Origin: Candidatus Coproplasma avistercoris
Lineage (GTDB): Bacteria; Bacillota; Clostridia; Christensenellales; Borkfalkiaceae
Length of the DNA stretch: 38,483 bases
NCBI GenBank assembly: GCA_018711385.1
Contig: DVIK01000039.1
Location: 1-38,483, forward strand
Direction of reading: 5' to 3'
Below, piece after piece: positions 23,065 to 31,882 of the stretch. Numbering within the stretch: position 1 is the stretch's first letter; every line of letters starts with the position of its first letter. The translations under genes and the position numbers were made by a program. The notes under the pieces are model-generated. The model worked only from the letters and a program-made list of their open reading frames with translations, did not search any database and was not told the DNA's origin.

Positions 23065-25971
23065 TTGTCAAAATCAACCATCGTAAGGATTATCTGCAGC
23101 GTTGTTGCGGTCATAATCATTGCCGCTTTGATAGCCGGCAATATCGTGCTCAATAACACGGCATATATAATCCACCAGTTCTTCTCGGGCGATACGACCG
23201 ACTACAGCGACGCCGAAGACGAACTTGTTCAGGGCGACGAAGTCGTTCAGCGCCTCGGCGAAGAGAGCGTAGTGCTCCTCAAAAACGAGGATAACTTCCT
23301 GCCTCTCTCCGAAGAGCAGGTATCCGAGGGCGTGAACCTGTTCGGCTGGGCAGCCACCGACCAGGGCTTCATAGTAGTGGGCGGCGGCTCCGGCGGTACG
23401 GTAATTGCCGAAAAAAACAAAGTCACCCTCACCAAGGCGTTTAAGGAAGAGAAGCTCCCCTATAACGAGGCGCTGCTTGAAAGCTACAGCGCGATAAGCT
23501 CTGTCGACGCCGACAGGAACGGCAACAACCCCGTTTCCACAGACGCGCTCACCAACCCCGATGCCGACTGGTACAAGGCGGACAAGATGAATCAGGCCAA
23601 GACCTTCTCGAACACCGCTGTGGTTGTGCTCAGCCGTTTCTCTGGCGAAAACGCCAGCCAGACCGAACTTGTGAACGTGGGCGGCTACAATAACGGCACC
23701 TATCTTGAACTCACAACAAACGAAAAGGCCATGCTCGACGCGCTCGAAGAGTACAACTTCGACGTGGTAGTGCTCTTCAACACCACCAACTATATCGAGA
23801 TGGGCTTTCTGGAGGAGTACGACAATATAAAGGCTGCCCTTCAGATAGGCATTCTCGGACAGTCGGGCGCGCTTGCCGTTCCCCGTATCTTAAAGGGCGA
23901 TGTAAATCCTTCGGGCAGGCTTGCCGATACGCTCGCTTACGACTATCAGACTCACAATCCCTCCTATGTGAACAACATGTACGAAAAAGACAGCATGGTA
24001 TATCAGGAGGGCATATACTTCGGCTATAAGTGGTACGAGACTGCCGACGACGCCGGCTACTTCACCGCTCAGGGCACGACCTACGACGAAGTGGTTCAGT
24101 TCCCCTTCGGTTACGGCCTCTCCTATACCGATTTCAGCTGGGAGATAATCGAAAGTTCGTTCGATGACGGCGCGGATATGAGCAAGGACACCGAATACAC
24201 CATAACCGTACGAGTTACCAACAACGGCGACGTTGCCGGCAAGGACGTAGTTCAGCTGTATTCCACCCCCGAATATACCCCCGGCGGCATCGAAAAGGCT
24301 TCGATGAACCTCATCGCCTTTGTCAAGACGCCCGAAGTTGAACCCAACGGCGGTTATCAGGACGTAACTCTCACCTTCGATGCCTACGACCTCGCTTCGT
24401 GGGACGAGCGCGAAGACGGCTGGTGGGTAGCCGAAGAGGGCGAATATGTGCTCAGCGTAATGGCCAACGCACACGACGCTCCCGTCATGACGGCGGGTTC
24501 CAACCAGCTCACTCTGTATGCCGCAGAGGATATAGTCTGGAACACCGATCCCGATACGGGTAACCCCGTTGAAAACCGCTTCACGGGCGACAACGCCTAT
24601 TCCGGTCAGGACATCAACGGCTCCGACAACATAGCCGGCGGCGTTGAATATCTTTCGCGCGCCGATGCTTTTGCAAATTATCCCAAGGCCCGCGCGGCAG
24701 CTGCCACCAATGTAAGCAACTACACCAGCGATATGTACGATGATGCGGATGCTTCCGACATACAGTACGGAGTAGACTCCGAAATGTATCTCGTAATGGT
24801 AGATACCGGCGAAGAGGCTCCTCTTGAAGAGGGTGAAGAGCTTGAAGAGGGCGAAGAGGCTCCTCATATACTCGTAAAGGCTACGCTCGCGCAGCTCAAC
24901 GGTACCGAGGAAGCAGACCTCGTGCTCAACGAAGAGCTCGCCGACCTGCTCATCAACTACGACGACGAGGAAACATGGAACGCCTTCCTCAACCAGCTTT
25001 CGCAGCAGGACGTTAAGGATCTCATCGGCAAGGGCGGGTTCCAGACCGAGGCCATCGAGAGCGTGGGCAAGCCCCGCGTGGTTGACCGCGACGGTCCTGC
25101 GGGCTTCAATATGGGCGTAAGCAACCCCGATACCAATACCATGTGGACGGGTTTCCCCACCGAAAGCACGATAGCCTGCTGCTGGAACACCGAACTGATG
25201 TACGATATGGGCGCTGCTCAGGGTCAGGTGGCTCAGGCGACCGGCCTCGGCGGCTGGTATGCCCCCGGCGTAAACCTGCACCGCAGCAACTACAATACCC
25301 GCAATTACGAATACTTCTCTGAAGACGCAACTCTTACCGCAGACCTTGCAGCTCAGATAGTAAAGGGCGCAAAGGATAACAACCTTTACTGCTACGTTAA
25401 GCACTTTGCCCTCAGCGAAGCGGGCGCCAACCCCAACAACAAGATGACGTGGTGCACCGAGCAGGCGCTGCGCGAAGTTTACTTTAAGCCTTTCGAAGCA
25501 TGCGTTAAGGATGGCGGCGCAAACGGCATGATGAGCGCGTTCAACCGCGTGGGCGCCGTATGGGCGGGCGCAAACTCTGCGATGTGCGTAGACGTGCTCC
25601 GCGACGAATGGGGCTTCAAAGGTACCGTGATCACCGACTGGCAGCAGGGCTACATGGATTATACATGGGGCCTCAAGGGCGGCAACGACCTCTGGCTTGC
25701 GGGTACCGGCAATGCGTCGGCCAACATCAACCTCGATGACCCTGCAACCGCAGTAGCGGCGCGCCGTGCTGTAAAGAGCATCCTTTATACCTACGTAGCG
25801 ACGGTAAACGAAGTTACGCCTGTAACGCCGGCTCCTCACTCGGCACTGTTCTCGGCGCTGTGGGTAATACTCAACGTAGTGCTCGCGCTCGGCCTTGCAG
25901 TCTGCATCTGGTTCATAATCTTCCCCGACGTGCACAACACGCCGTTCAACAAGCTGAAGAAAAAGAACTGA
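23065..25971 (+). CDS. Membrane-anchored GH3 beta-glucosidase-like enzyme, spans at both ends
   Basis: 968 residues with a TTG start; GGAGG (23051-23055) is nine bases upstream and no ATG fits. An N-terminal span (about 7-30) and a C-terminal span (about 936-956, then cytoplasmic HNTPFNKLKKKN) anchor both ends. Between them is the inverted GH3 order: alpha/beta sandwich (about 50-330; VVGGGSGGT, NPSGRLADTLAYDY), FnIII-like (VQFPFGYGLSYT and after), then the barrel (about 640-910) with DRDGPAGFN, KHFALSE and nucleophile Asp858 in VITDWQQGY. An acidic insertion (GEEAPLEEGEELEEGEEA, near 590-607) precedes the barrel. Expected to release terminal glucose from beta-glucan oligosaccharides made by the GH16 enzyme encoded upstream, at the outer membrane face. 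Specificity cannot be read directly. Confidence 0.9.
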   Translation: MSKSTIVRIICSVVAVIIIAALIAGNIVLNNTAYIIHQFFSGDTTDYSDAEDELVQGDEVVQRLGEESVVLLKNEDNFLPLSEEQVSEGVNLFGWAATDQGFIVVGGGSGGTVIAEKNKVTLTKAFKEEKLPYNEALLESYSAISSVDADRNGNNPVSTDALTNPDADWYKADKMNQAKTFSNTAVVVLSRFSGENASQTELVNVGGYNNGTYLELTTNEKAMLDALEEYNFDVVVLFNTTNYIEMGFLEEYDNIKAALQIGILGQSGALAVPRILKGDVNPSGRLADTLAYDYQTHNPSYVNNMYEKDSMVYQEGIYFGYKWYETADDAGYFTAQGTTYDEVVQFPFGYGLSYTDFSWEIIESSFDDGADMSKDTEYTITVRVTNNGDVAGKDVVQLYSTPEYTPGGIEKASMNLIAFVKTPEVEPNGGYQDVTLTFDAYDLASWDEREDGWWVAEEGEYVLSVMANAHDAPVMTAGSNQLTLYAAEDIVWNTDPDTGNPVENRFTGDNAYSGQDINGSDNIAGGVEYLSRADAFANYPKARAAAATNVSNYTSDMYDDADASDIQYGVDSEMYLVMVDTGEEAPLEEGEELEEGEEAPHILVKATLAQLNGTEEADLVLNEELADLLINYDDEETWNAFLNQLSQQDVKDLIGKGGFQTEAIESVGKPRVVDRDGPAGFNMGVSNPDTNTMWTGFPTESTIACCWNTELMYDMGAAQGQVAQATGLGGWYAPGVNLHRSNYNTRNYEYFSEDATLTADLAAQIVKGAKDNNLYCYVKHFALSEAGANPNNKMTWCTEQALREVYFKPFEACVKDGGANGMMSAFNRVGAVWAGANSAMCVDVLRDEWGFKGTVITDWQQGYMDYTWGLKGGNDLWLAGTGNASANINLDDPATAVAARRAVKSILYTYVATVNEVTPVTPAPHSALFSALWVILNVVLALGLAVCIWFIIFPDVHNTPFNKLKKKN

Positions 25972-25988
25972 ATAATTCCGTGATATAT

Positions 25989-26004
25989 CGGGCAATGTTG
26001 CCCG
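25989..26004 (+). terminator. Short hairpin after the second GH3 gene
   Basis: CGGGCAA (25989-25995) and TTGCCCG (25998-26004) with a two-base loop, followed by TATAAC. Weak as a terminator. Confidence 0.35.
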
Positions 26005-26009
26005 TATAA

Positions 26010-26366
26010 CGGGAAAGGCGGGGCGCCGCGGAAGCCAAGCTCATTCTGCACCTCGTTTCCGAGATAGGCGACATAACGTTGGACAGCAAGTCGTTCAGCG
26101 TCATCGTGAACGGCGAAGAACTTGAATATTCCGGTATGTATATTGCCAACAGCGACATCAACGTTGCAAAATTCTATGATAAGGCCGTGGCCGAGGGCTT
26201 TACGCTTAAACAGGGCTCCAATACCATTCAGCTGCGCGTTAACGCCAACACCATAAGGGGCGGCAATTCCCGGGGCGGGCCTCGTATCGACAGCATCAAG
26301 GTATCTACCGACGCAAACCTTACCCGGACTCCCAAAACGGAAAACGTCAGCGGCTTCCTTGCATAA
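26010..26366 (+). pseudogene. 5'-truncated CBM-like domain remnant
   Basis: The frame is open from a stop at 26007 to TAA 26364-26366, with no ATG or ribosome site. From 26031 it reads as protein, starting AEAKLILHLVSEIGD, then FSVIVNGEELEYSG, GFTLKQGSNTIQLRV and PRIDSIKVST, the typical C-terminal strands of a CBM6/35-like beta-sandwich (substitute v-x-VNG, L-x-x-G-x-N-x-[IV]-x-L, ID-x-I). A similar module lies inside the propeller protein (about residues 365-480). It is probably what remains of a deleted CBM-containing protein or of a C-terminal extension of the upstream GH3; a strong terminator still follows it. Confidence 0.65.
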
Positions 26367-26385
26367 ACGTATATGGCCATAACCG

Positions 26386-26419
26386 ATATCCGCACGGCGG
26401 TCTGCCGTGCGGATATTTT
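26386..26419 (+). terminator. Intrinsic terminator after the CBM remnant
   Basis: ATATCCGCACGGC (26386-26398) pairs perfectly with GCCGTGCGGATAT (26404-26416), followed by TTT. Confidence 0.75.
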
Positions 26420-26449
26420 GCGTTTCTGGCGGCGGGCAAAAATTGGCAC

Positions 26450-26478
26450 TTGACAATTTGCCTCCGATGACTTAGTAT
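26450..26478 (+). promoter_or_regulatory. Sigma-A promoter of the two-component operon
   Basis: TTGACA (26450-26455), 17-base spacer, TAGTAT (26473-26478), 52 bases before the response-regulator start. Confidence 0.75.
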
Positions 26479-26530
26479 TTAATGTGCAATAAAACGGCGC
26501 TGCGGCGCAAAAGGGGGCTTACAGGGGAAT

Positions 26531-27247
26531 ATGGGAATAGTGGTGAACGTTATCATTGTGGAAGATAATCCCGCCGACGCGTCGGTTCTGAGCAACATGC
26601 TGGCAAGGTATTCCGCGGAGAACGGCGTGCAGTTCAGGACGGCCGTCTACGGCGATGCGTATGCCTTTCTGGAAAGTTACCGCGCCGACGCCGACGTCAT
26701 CTTTATGGACATAGAGCTGCCCGGCATGAACGGCATGGAGGCGGCAAAAAGGCTGCGCGAAACCGATACCTCGGTGTCGCTGATGTTCGTCACCAATATG
26801 GCGCAGTTTGCCGTGAACGGCTACGAGGTGGACGCGCTCGATTTCATAGTAAAGCCTATAATCTGGGAACAGTTCAGACTGAAGCTCGGCCGTGCGCTCA
26901 GCCGCACGGGGCTTGCGGGGGACGTGGTGCTGCCGGTAAAGACGGCCGACGGTTTTGTTTCGGTGCCCGCTTCCCGGCTTAAATACGTGGAGGTGATGGG
27001 CCACAGGCTGGTCTATCACACCACGGACGGCAACGTGGAATCTTCCGGCAGCCTGTATAAGATAGAGCAGATGCTTTCCAAGGCCAGATTCGTGCGCTGC
27101 AACAGCTGTTACCTGGTGAATCCGCGCTATGTTCAGTCAATAAACAAGCTCACCACCGTCGTGGGCGGCGACGAGCTTAAAATTTCTTACGCGCGGCGCA
27201 AGGAATACCGCATGGCGGTGGCGGAATACCTCGGGGGGCTTATCTGA
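26531..27247 (+). CDS. LytTR-family response regulator
   Basis: 238 residues. Receiver domain (about 5-122) with acidic pocket Glu11-Asp12, phospho-acceptor Asp60 (FMDIELPGMNG) and Lys108 (DFIVKPI), followed by a LytTR DNA-binding domain (about 135-235; VPASRLKYVEVMGHRLVYHT, FVRCNSCYLVNPRYVQSI). The family includes AgrA, ComE and VirR, which bind paired 9-bp repeats upstream of target promoters. It is transcribed with the histidine kinase one base after its stop. Sitting between GH3 genes, it probably controls the glucan cluster; targets are not proven. AGGGGA precedes ATG 26531 closely. Confidence 0.93.
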   Translation: MGIVVNVIIVEDNPADASVLSNMLARYSAENGVQFRTAVYGDAYAFLESYRADADVIFMDIELPGMNGMEAAKRLRETDTSVSLMFVTNMAQFAVNGYEVDALDFIVKPIIWEQFRLKLGRALSRTGLAGDVVLPVKTADGFVSVPASRLKYVEVMGHRLVYHTTDGNVESSGSLYKIEQMLSKARFVRCNSCYLVNPRYVQSINKLTTVVGGDELKISYARRKEYRMAVAEYLGGLI

Positions 27248-27248
27248 T

Positions 27249-28649
27249 ATGTATGAGTTTACGGCGCTGTACCTGTATAAGGCCGTATTCATGGCGGAGC
27301 TGCTCGTCGCCGAATTTCTGATGTGCATCGGAATGAAGCGCCGCCCGCTGTTCGCGCTGCGCTTTGCGCTGTGCTGCGTGCTGTGCATAGGCATTGCCTT
27401 TGCCCTGCCCGTGCTTGCCTATAACGCGCTGTACTGCTCGGCGGCGTTTTTGGTGATGTTTGCCGCTACCCTGCCCGCCATAAAGTGGTGCTATGCCGAC
27501 AACATGACCTCGGTAGTATTCCGCGCAATGGCGGCATACACCGTGCAGCACATAGCCTACCAGGCGTTTGCGTTTATAATGTTCTTTGTGGGGCTGATGT
27601 TCGGCGGCAACAACTTTGCGGGCGGCGTATACGGCGACGGCAGCGCTTCCGAACTGTTCCCCATAATCGTATACGGCGTCAGCGGCGACATGCTTTCTTC
27701 CTCGCCTATGATGTATGCCTTTCTTTCGCTGTTCGCGTATTCTGCCTATTTCATCGTCTACATAATCACTTATACGCTTAGTTACAGGTTTGTTTCGCCC
27801 CTGCTTAAAAACAGCGACAAATTCGAGCTCAGGAATTCATCGCTGCTCATATTCGTGGGCTGCTTTGTGTTATTCAACGTGGTGATCTCTTCGGTGGTGA
27901 CCTATTACAGCGAGGGGCATAACGATATCCTGTATGTTTCGCTGCTTTCGCTGTATAACATCGCCTGCTGCATTTTTACCATGTTCCTCATGTTCGAGGT
28001 GATCTTCCGCAAGCAGTACGAGCGCGATTACGTCACCGCCGCCCGTATGCTTAAACAGTCTGAGGAGCGATACGCCCTCACCAAGGAAAACATCGAGCTT
28101 ATCAACATGAAGTGCCACGACCTTAAGCATCAGATCCGCCTGATCCGCTCTTCCCCCGCGGCGGACAGCGCCGCGCTCGGCGAAATCGAAGATCTCATTC
28201 AGGTGTACGACTCCGCCATACGCACAGGCAACGAGGCGCTGGATATCATCCTTGCCGAAAAAAGCCTTTATTGTAACAGGCACGGCATAAGGCTCTATTG
28301 CATAGCCGACGGCGCGCTGCTCTCGTTCATCGCCGATTCCGACCTGTACGCGCTGTTCGGCAACCTGCTCGATAACGCCATAGAGGCCGTGGAGGAACTC
28401 GAAGGCGACCGCCGCTTTATAAACCTTTCCATAAAAAAGATAAACGGCTTTGCCACGCTTAGCATGAGCAACTGTCACAGCCGCCCGCTGGATTTCCGCG
28501 ACGGCCTGCCTGCCACAACCAAGCAGGATAAGTCGGTGCACGGCTACGGCATGAAGAGCGTGCGGCTCATCTGCAAAAAATACGACGCCGAGCTTATCCT
28601 GAACGACGACAACGGTGTGTTCACCGTAAAAATAGTGTTCATGCAGTAA
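27249..28649 (+). CDS. AgrC/HPK10-type sensor histidine kinase
   Basis: 466 residues with about six to seven membrane spans in residues 1-250, a coiled linker (255-285) and a GHKL kinase core. The phospho-acceptor is His290 in MKCHDLKHQIR, the H-box form of HPK10 kinases. The N-box NLLDNAIEAV (372-381) and G-box HGYGMKSV (431-438) are intact. HPK10 kinases usually detect secreted peptides through the multi-span domain. No AgrB or AgrD-like gene lies beside it, so the signal could be a peptide encoded elsewhere or a sugar- or envelope-related cue. Partner of the LytTR regulator. A terminator follows 12 bases after the stop. Confidence 0.92.
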   Translation: MYEFTALYLYKAVFMAELLVAEFLMCIGMKRRPLFALRFALCCVLCIGIAFALPVLAYNALYCSAAFLVMFAATLPAIKWCYADNMTSVVFRAMAAYTVQHIAYQAFAFIMFFVGLMFGGNNFAGGVYGDGSASELFPIIVYGVSGDMLSSSPMMYAFLSLFAYSAYFIVYIITYTLSYRFVSPLLKNSDKFELRNSSLLIFVGCFVLFNVVISSVVTYYSEGHNDILYVSLLSLYNIACCIFTMFLMFEVIFRKQYERDYVTAARMLKQSEERYALTKENIELINMKCHDLKHQIRLIRSSPAADSAALGEIEDLIQVYDSAIRTGNEALDIILAEKSLYCNRHGIRLYCIADGALLSFIADSDLYALFGNLLDNAIEAVEELEGDRRFINLSIKKINGFATLSMSNCHSRPLDFRDGLPATTKQDKSVHGYGMKSVRLICKKYDAELILNDDNGVFTVKIVFMQ

Positions 28650-28660
28650 CACGGCATCCC

Positions 28661-28686
28661 GGCGCCGCCCGAGCGGCGCCTTTTTT
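28661..28686 (+). terminator. Intrinsic terminator of the two-component operon
   Basis: GGCGCCGC (28661-28668), loop CCGA, GCGGCGCC (28673-28680), six T (28681-28686). Confidence 0.9.
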
Positions 28687-28751
28687 CCCGCCATGCTCAG
28701 CCGCGGGCAAGCGCAAAAAAGCACGCAATATTTTGCATGTCCCGGGGCGGG

Positions 28752-28778
28752 CTATCGAGTTATGCGCTCAAACGATAG
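28752..28778. promoter_or_regulatory. Inverted repeat CTATCG-N15-CGATAG upstream of the third GH3 promoter
   Basis: CTATCG (28752-28757) and CGATAG (28773-28778), half-sites 21 bases apart (two helical turns), ending 14 bases before the -35 box. The placement fits an activator binding site. Confidence 0.45.
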
Positions 28779-28792
28779 GTTTATTAAAAATT

Positions 28793-28822
28793 TTAACACT
28801 TTTTGAAATGTTGTGTCATAAT
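28793..28822 (+). promoter_or_regulatory. Probable promoter of the third GH3 operon
   Basis: TTAACA (28793-28798), 18-base spacer, CATAAT (28817-28822), 57 bases before the ATG. It is off-consensus in both boxes, as expected for an activated promoter. Confidence 0.5.
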
Positions 28823-28879
28823 GATACGCGCAGGGGAAGCCTTACGATCACCTTGCAGAATATAACAGGGAGGTAAACG

Positions 28880-31800
28880 ATGAACAAAGTAGCAAAACTA
28901 ATCGTCAATTTCGTGCTCATAGTCATCATCGTGGTGGGCGTTGCCGTGGGCAACAGCATCGCGTTCCGCTATGAGGGCGAAATAAACACGCTGCTTGCGC
29001 CGCCGATAGTCGACGAAGAGGCCGTGCAGCTGTCGAGCAGCGCGGGACAGGAGATGTCGGCGCGCATCATGGAGGAGGGAGCCGTTCTGTTGCAGAACAA
29101 GGATAATACGCTTCCTCTCGATTACAATACCGTCAAAAAGGTAAACGTGTTCGGCTGGCGCTCGGTGGACTGGATCTACGGCAGCGAGGGTCAGAACGCT
29201 TCCGGCGGCGTTGCGCCCGAGGACGACGACTTCGAAAAGAACGTGGATATATACAAGGCGCTCAATAAATACGGCATTGAATATAACCAGCAGCTTTTCG
29301 ATATGTATAACAGGTATGTAAAGCCCGATCATCAGAGCGCAAACCTTAAAGCGGTGCACATATCCACGCTGATATCGCTGCGCGAACCCAAAATAACCGA
29401 CAGGGCATACTATACCGACGACCTGCTTACATATACCGAAAACTTTTCGGATACGGCGATCGTCGTGATAGGAAGAATGGCGGGCGAGGGCATGAACGCC
29501 AACACCACCACGCAGCAGAAGGAGGGCTCCGGCGTCACCGACGACAATACCCGCCACTATCTTGAAATTTCCACCGAGGAAGAGGCTCTGCTCAGATATT
29601 GCGGCGAAACGTTTGAAAACGTCATCGTGCTGCTCAACGTGGCAAACGCCTTCGAATGCGGCTTCCTTGAAACTATCCCCGGCATAGATTCCTGCCTTTA
29701 CATAGGCTTTACGGGCACGCGCGCGGCTTCCGCCATACCCAAGCTGCTCTACGGCGAAGTTTCGCCCTCCGGCAGGACGGTGGATACGTTTGCGTACGAC
29801 ATGTTCACCAACCCCGCGAACGTGTTCCTCGGCGGGCTGAACTATACCGATTATAACCGCTCGTATTCCGACAATGTCGAAAATATCTACATAGGCTACA
29901 AGTGGTATGAAACGGCGGATACGGAGGGCATCTGGGCCGATGTGGAAAACGACTTCGGCACGGGTTACGAGGGCGTTGTTCAGTTCCCCTTCGGCTACGG
30001 CGAATCTTACAACACATACAGCTGGAATGTTGACGAGATCTCGGTGGAGCCCGGCTCGTCGATAGACGACAATACCAAGATAACTTTCACCGTTTCGGTG
30101 ACCAACAACGGCGAATATCCCGGCCGCGACGTGGTTGAAATCTACTACACCGCGCCCTATACCAAGGGCGGGATAGAAAAGTCCTCGGTAGTGCTTGCGG
30201 CGTTCAACAAGACCAACATTATAGACCCGGGCGCTACGCAGCAGGTGACTATAGAGGTGGACGCGGACGATTTCGCCTCTTACGACTGCTACGACAGGAA
30301 CAAAAACGACAACTGCGGCTACGAGCTTGAAGCGGGCGAATATTCCATAAAGCTGCAGACCGACAGCCACACCGTAAAGGAAGTTACTTACGGCGGCGAA
30401 ACGATGCCCGGCGAGTTCAAATACAATGTAGACGAGACAATACTCATCAAGACGGACAAGGTGACGGGCAAGGAAGTGGGCAACCTGTTCACGGGCGACG
30501 ACGCGATAGACATAACCCCGATAGACGCCAACGACGGCGACTTCGTTGCGGATATCCCCTGGTTCACTCGCGAAAACTTCATGAAGCCCGAAGATTTTGC
30601 GGCAAACTACAAGCCGCGTGCGGTTACCCCTTCCGCCAAGGTGGACGACCGCGCTACCGCCGAAAGGCTGCTTGCGTGGGACAACGCCACGACGGACGCG
30701 TTCGGCAACCCCGTAGACACCACCCCCGTAACGTGGGGTGCTTCGGGCAACCTTAAAATTGCCGAAAACGGCGTTATAACCGACCTCGGTAAAAAGCTGG
30801 GCGCCGACTACGACGCGCCCGAATGGGAGCAGCTGCTCAATCAGATAACGATAGCCGAGGCCACCGATATCATAAACAACTATTATGGCAGCGATGCTAT
30901 AAATTCTGTGGGTAAGCCTTACCTTGCAGACTTCGACGGGCCTTCGCAGATAAAGGGCTTCAACTATGCGCCGCGCGGCACGGGTTTCCCCACCATGGTG
31001 GTCATAGCCGCAACGTGGAACCCCAACCTTGCATATGAATTCGGCAAGGCGTACGGCGACGACATGAAGGCTCTTGGCGTATTCGGCGTATGGGGCTGGG
31101 CGATAGACACGCACAGGACGGCGTTCTTCGGCCGCAACCACGAATCCCCTTCCGAAGACGCGACTCTTGCCGCAGTCATAGTAACAAATGCGGTCAAGGG
31201 CCTCAACACAAGGGGCAGGTATTGCTTCCTTAAACACTTTGCGCTCTACGGCTACGGTGGCGACAATATCTGGACTACTGAGCAGGCCCTGCGCGAAAAT
31301 TACCTGCGTCCCTTCCACGACGCGGTGGTGGACGGCGGCGCGCTCGGCATGATGACCACCTACCAGGGCGTGGGCGCAGAACATTCCGAAACGACCGAGG
31401 CGCTGCTTTCGGGCGTGCTCCGCGGCGAATGGGACTTCAAGGGCGCGATAACCACCGACTATATAGGCAACGGGCCTTATTGCGACAGCATACTGCGCTG
31501 CGGCGGCAACTTCGGCATGGGCGTTGCGCTCGGCACGGTGAGCGACGTAACTTACAGCGAAAGCTCTCCGGTAAGGTTGCAGCACAGAATGCGCGACGCA
31601 ATGCATCAGATACTGTATATGTACCTGCATGCCGACTATAACGAACAGCAGTATCTTGCCAACCCCGACAGCGATAACGACACGTTCATATCATCCAACT
31701 CTATAACTTCGTGGGTATGGTGGAAGCCGATGCTCTATACCATCGATGCGGTGGTGGGCATAGGCTGCGCGCTCTGGGTGATTCTGCTGCTCATCAGCGT

Positions 31801-31882
31801 AGGCATGCATACGCCGCCTAAAAAGAAGGCGGAAAACGCAGCCGCCGTTGAACGGGACGGCGAAGGAGGAGGCGAACAATGA
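28880..31882 (+). CDS. Membrane-anchored divergent GH3 family protein, spans at both ends
   Basis: 1000 residues. N-terminal span (about 6-27) and C-terminal span (about 951-972), so both termini are cytoplasmic and the enzyme part is outside. Inverted GH3 order: alpha/beta sandwich (about 45-350; SPSGRTVDTFAYDM), FnIII-like (VQFPFGYGESYNTYSW), barrel (about 640-910) with DFDGPSQIKG, KHFALYGYGG and nucleophile Asp860 in ITTDYIGNG. Several positions differ from the other two GH3 proteins in this window: the glycine-rich sandwich loop is GSEGQNASGG, the barrel loop reads HRTAFFGRNHESPSED, and TTDY replaces TDW. Substrate may therefore differ, though the nucleophile is retained. GGGAGG precedes ATG 28880. 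Its stop overlaps the next start (ATGA), so it is translated together with the propeller protein. Confidence 0.88.
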   Translation: MNKVAKLIVNFVLIVIIVVGVAVGNSIAFRYEGEINTLLAPPIVDEEAVQLSSSAGQEMSARIMEEGAVLLQNKDNTLPLDYNTVKKVNVFGWRSVDWIYGSEGQNASGGVAPEDDDFEKNVDIYKALNKYGIEYNQQLFDMYNRYVKPDHQSANLKAVHISTLISLREPKITDRAYYTDDLLTYTENFSDTAIVVIGRMAGEGMNANTTTQQKEGSGVTDDNTRHYLEISTEEEALLRYCGETFENVIVLLNVANAFECGFLETIPGIDSCLYIGFTGTRAASAIPKLLYGEVSPSGRTVDTFAYDMFTNPANVFLGGLNYTDYNRSYSDNVENIYIGYKWYETADTEGIWADVENDFGTGYEGVVQFPFGYGESYNTYSWNVDEISVEPGSSIDDNTKITFTVSVTNNGEYPGRDVVEIYYTAPYTKGGIEKSSVVLAAFNKTNIIDPGATQQVTIEVDADDFASYDCYDRNKNDNCGYELEAGEYSIKLQTDSHTVKEVTYGGETMPGEFKYNVDETILIKTDKVTGKEVGNLFTGDDAIDITPIDANDGDFVADIPWFTRENFMKPEDFAANYKPRAVTPSAKVDDRATAERLLAWDNATTDAFGNPVDTTPVTWGASGNLKIAENGVITDLGKKLGADYDAPEWEQLLNQITIAEATDIINNYYGSDAINSVGKPYLADFDGPSQIKGFNYAPRGTGFPTMVVIAATWNPNLAYEFGKAYGDDMKALGVFGVWGWAIDTHRTAFFGRNHESPSEDATLAAVIVTNAVKGLNTRGRYCFLKHFALYGYGGDNIWTTEQALRENYLRPFHDAVVDGGALGMMTTYQGVGAEHSETTEALLSGVLRGEWDFKGAITTDYIGNGPYCDSILRCGGNFGMGVALGTVSDVTYSESSPVRLQHRMRDAMHQILYMYLHADYNEQQYLANPDSDNDTFISSNSITSWVWWKPMLYTIDAVVGIGCALWVILLLISVGMHTPPKKKAENAAAVERDGEGGGEQ

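Noticed and set aside
23890-25995. 701-codon minus-strand ORF opposite the second GH3 gene
   Set aside because: Same reason: reverse-frame artefact of a well-identified enzyme gene.
28898-31630. 910-codon minus-strand ORF opposite the third GH3 gene
   Set aside because: Mirror of a recognised GH3 coding frame; no independent signals.
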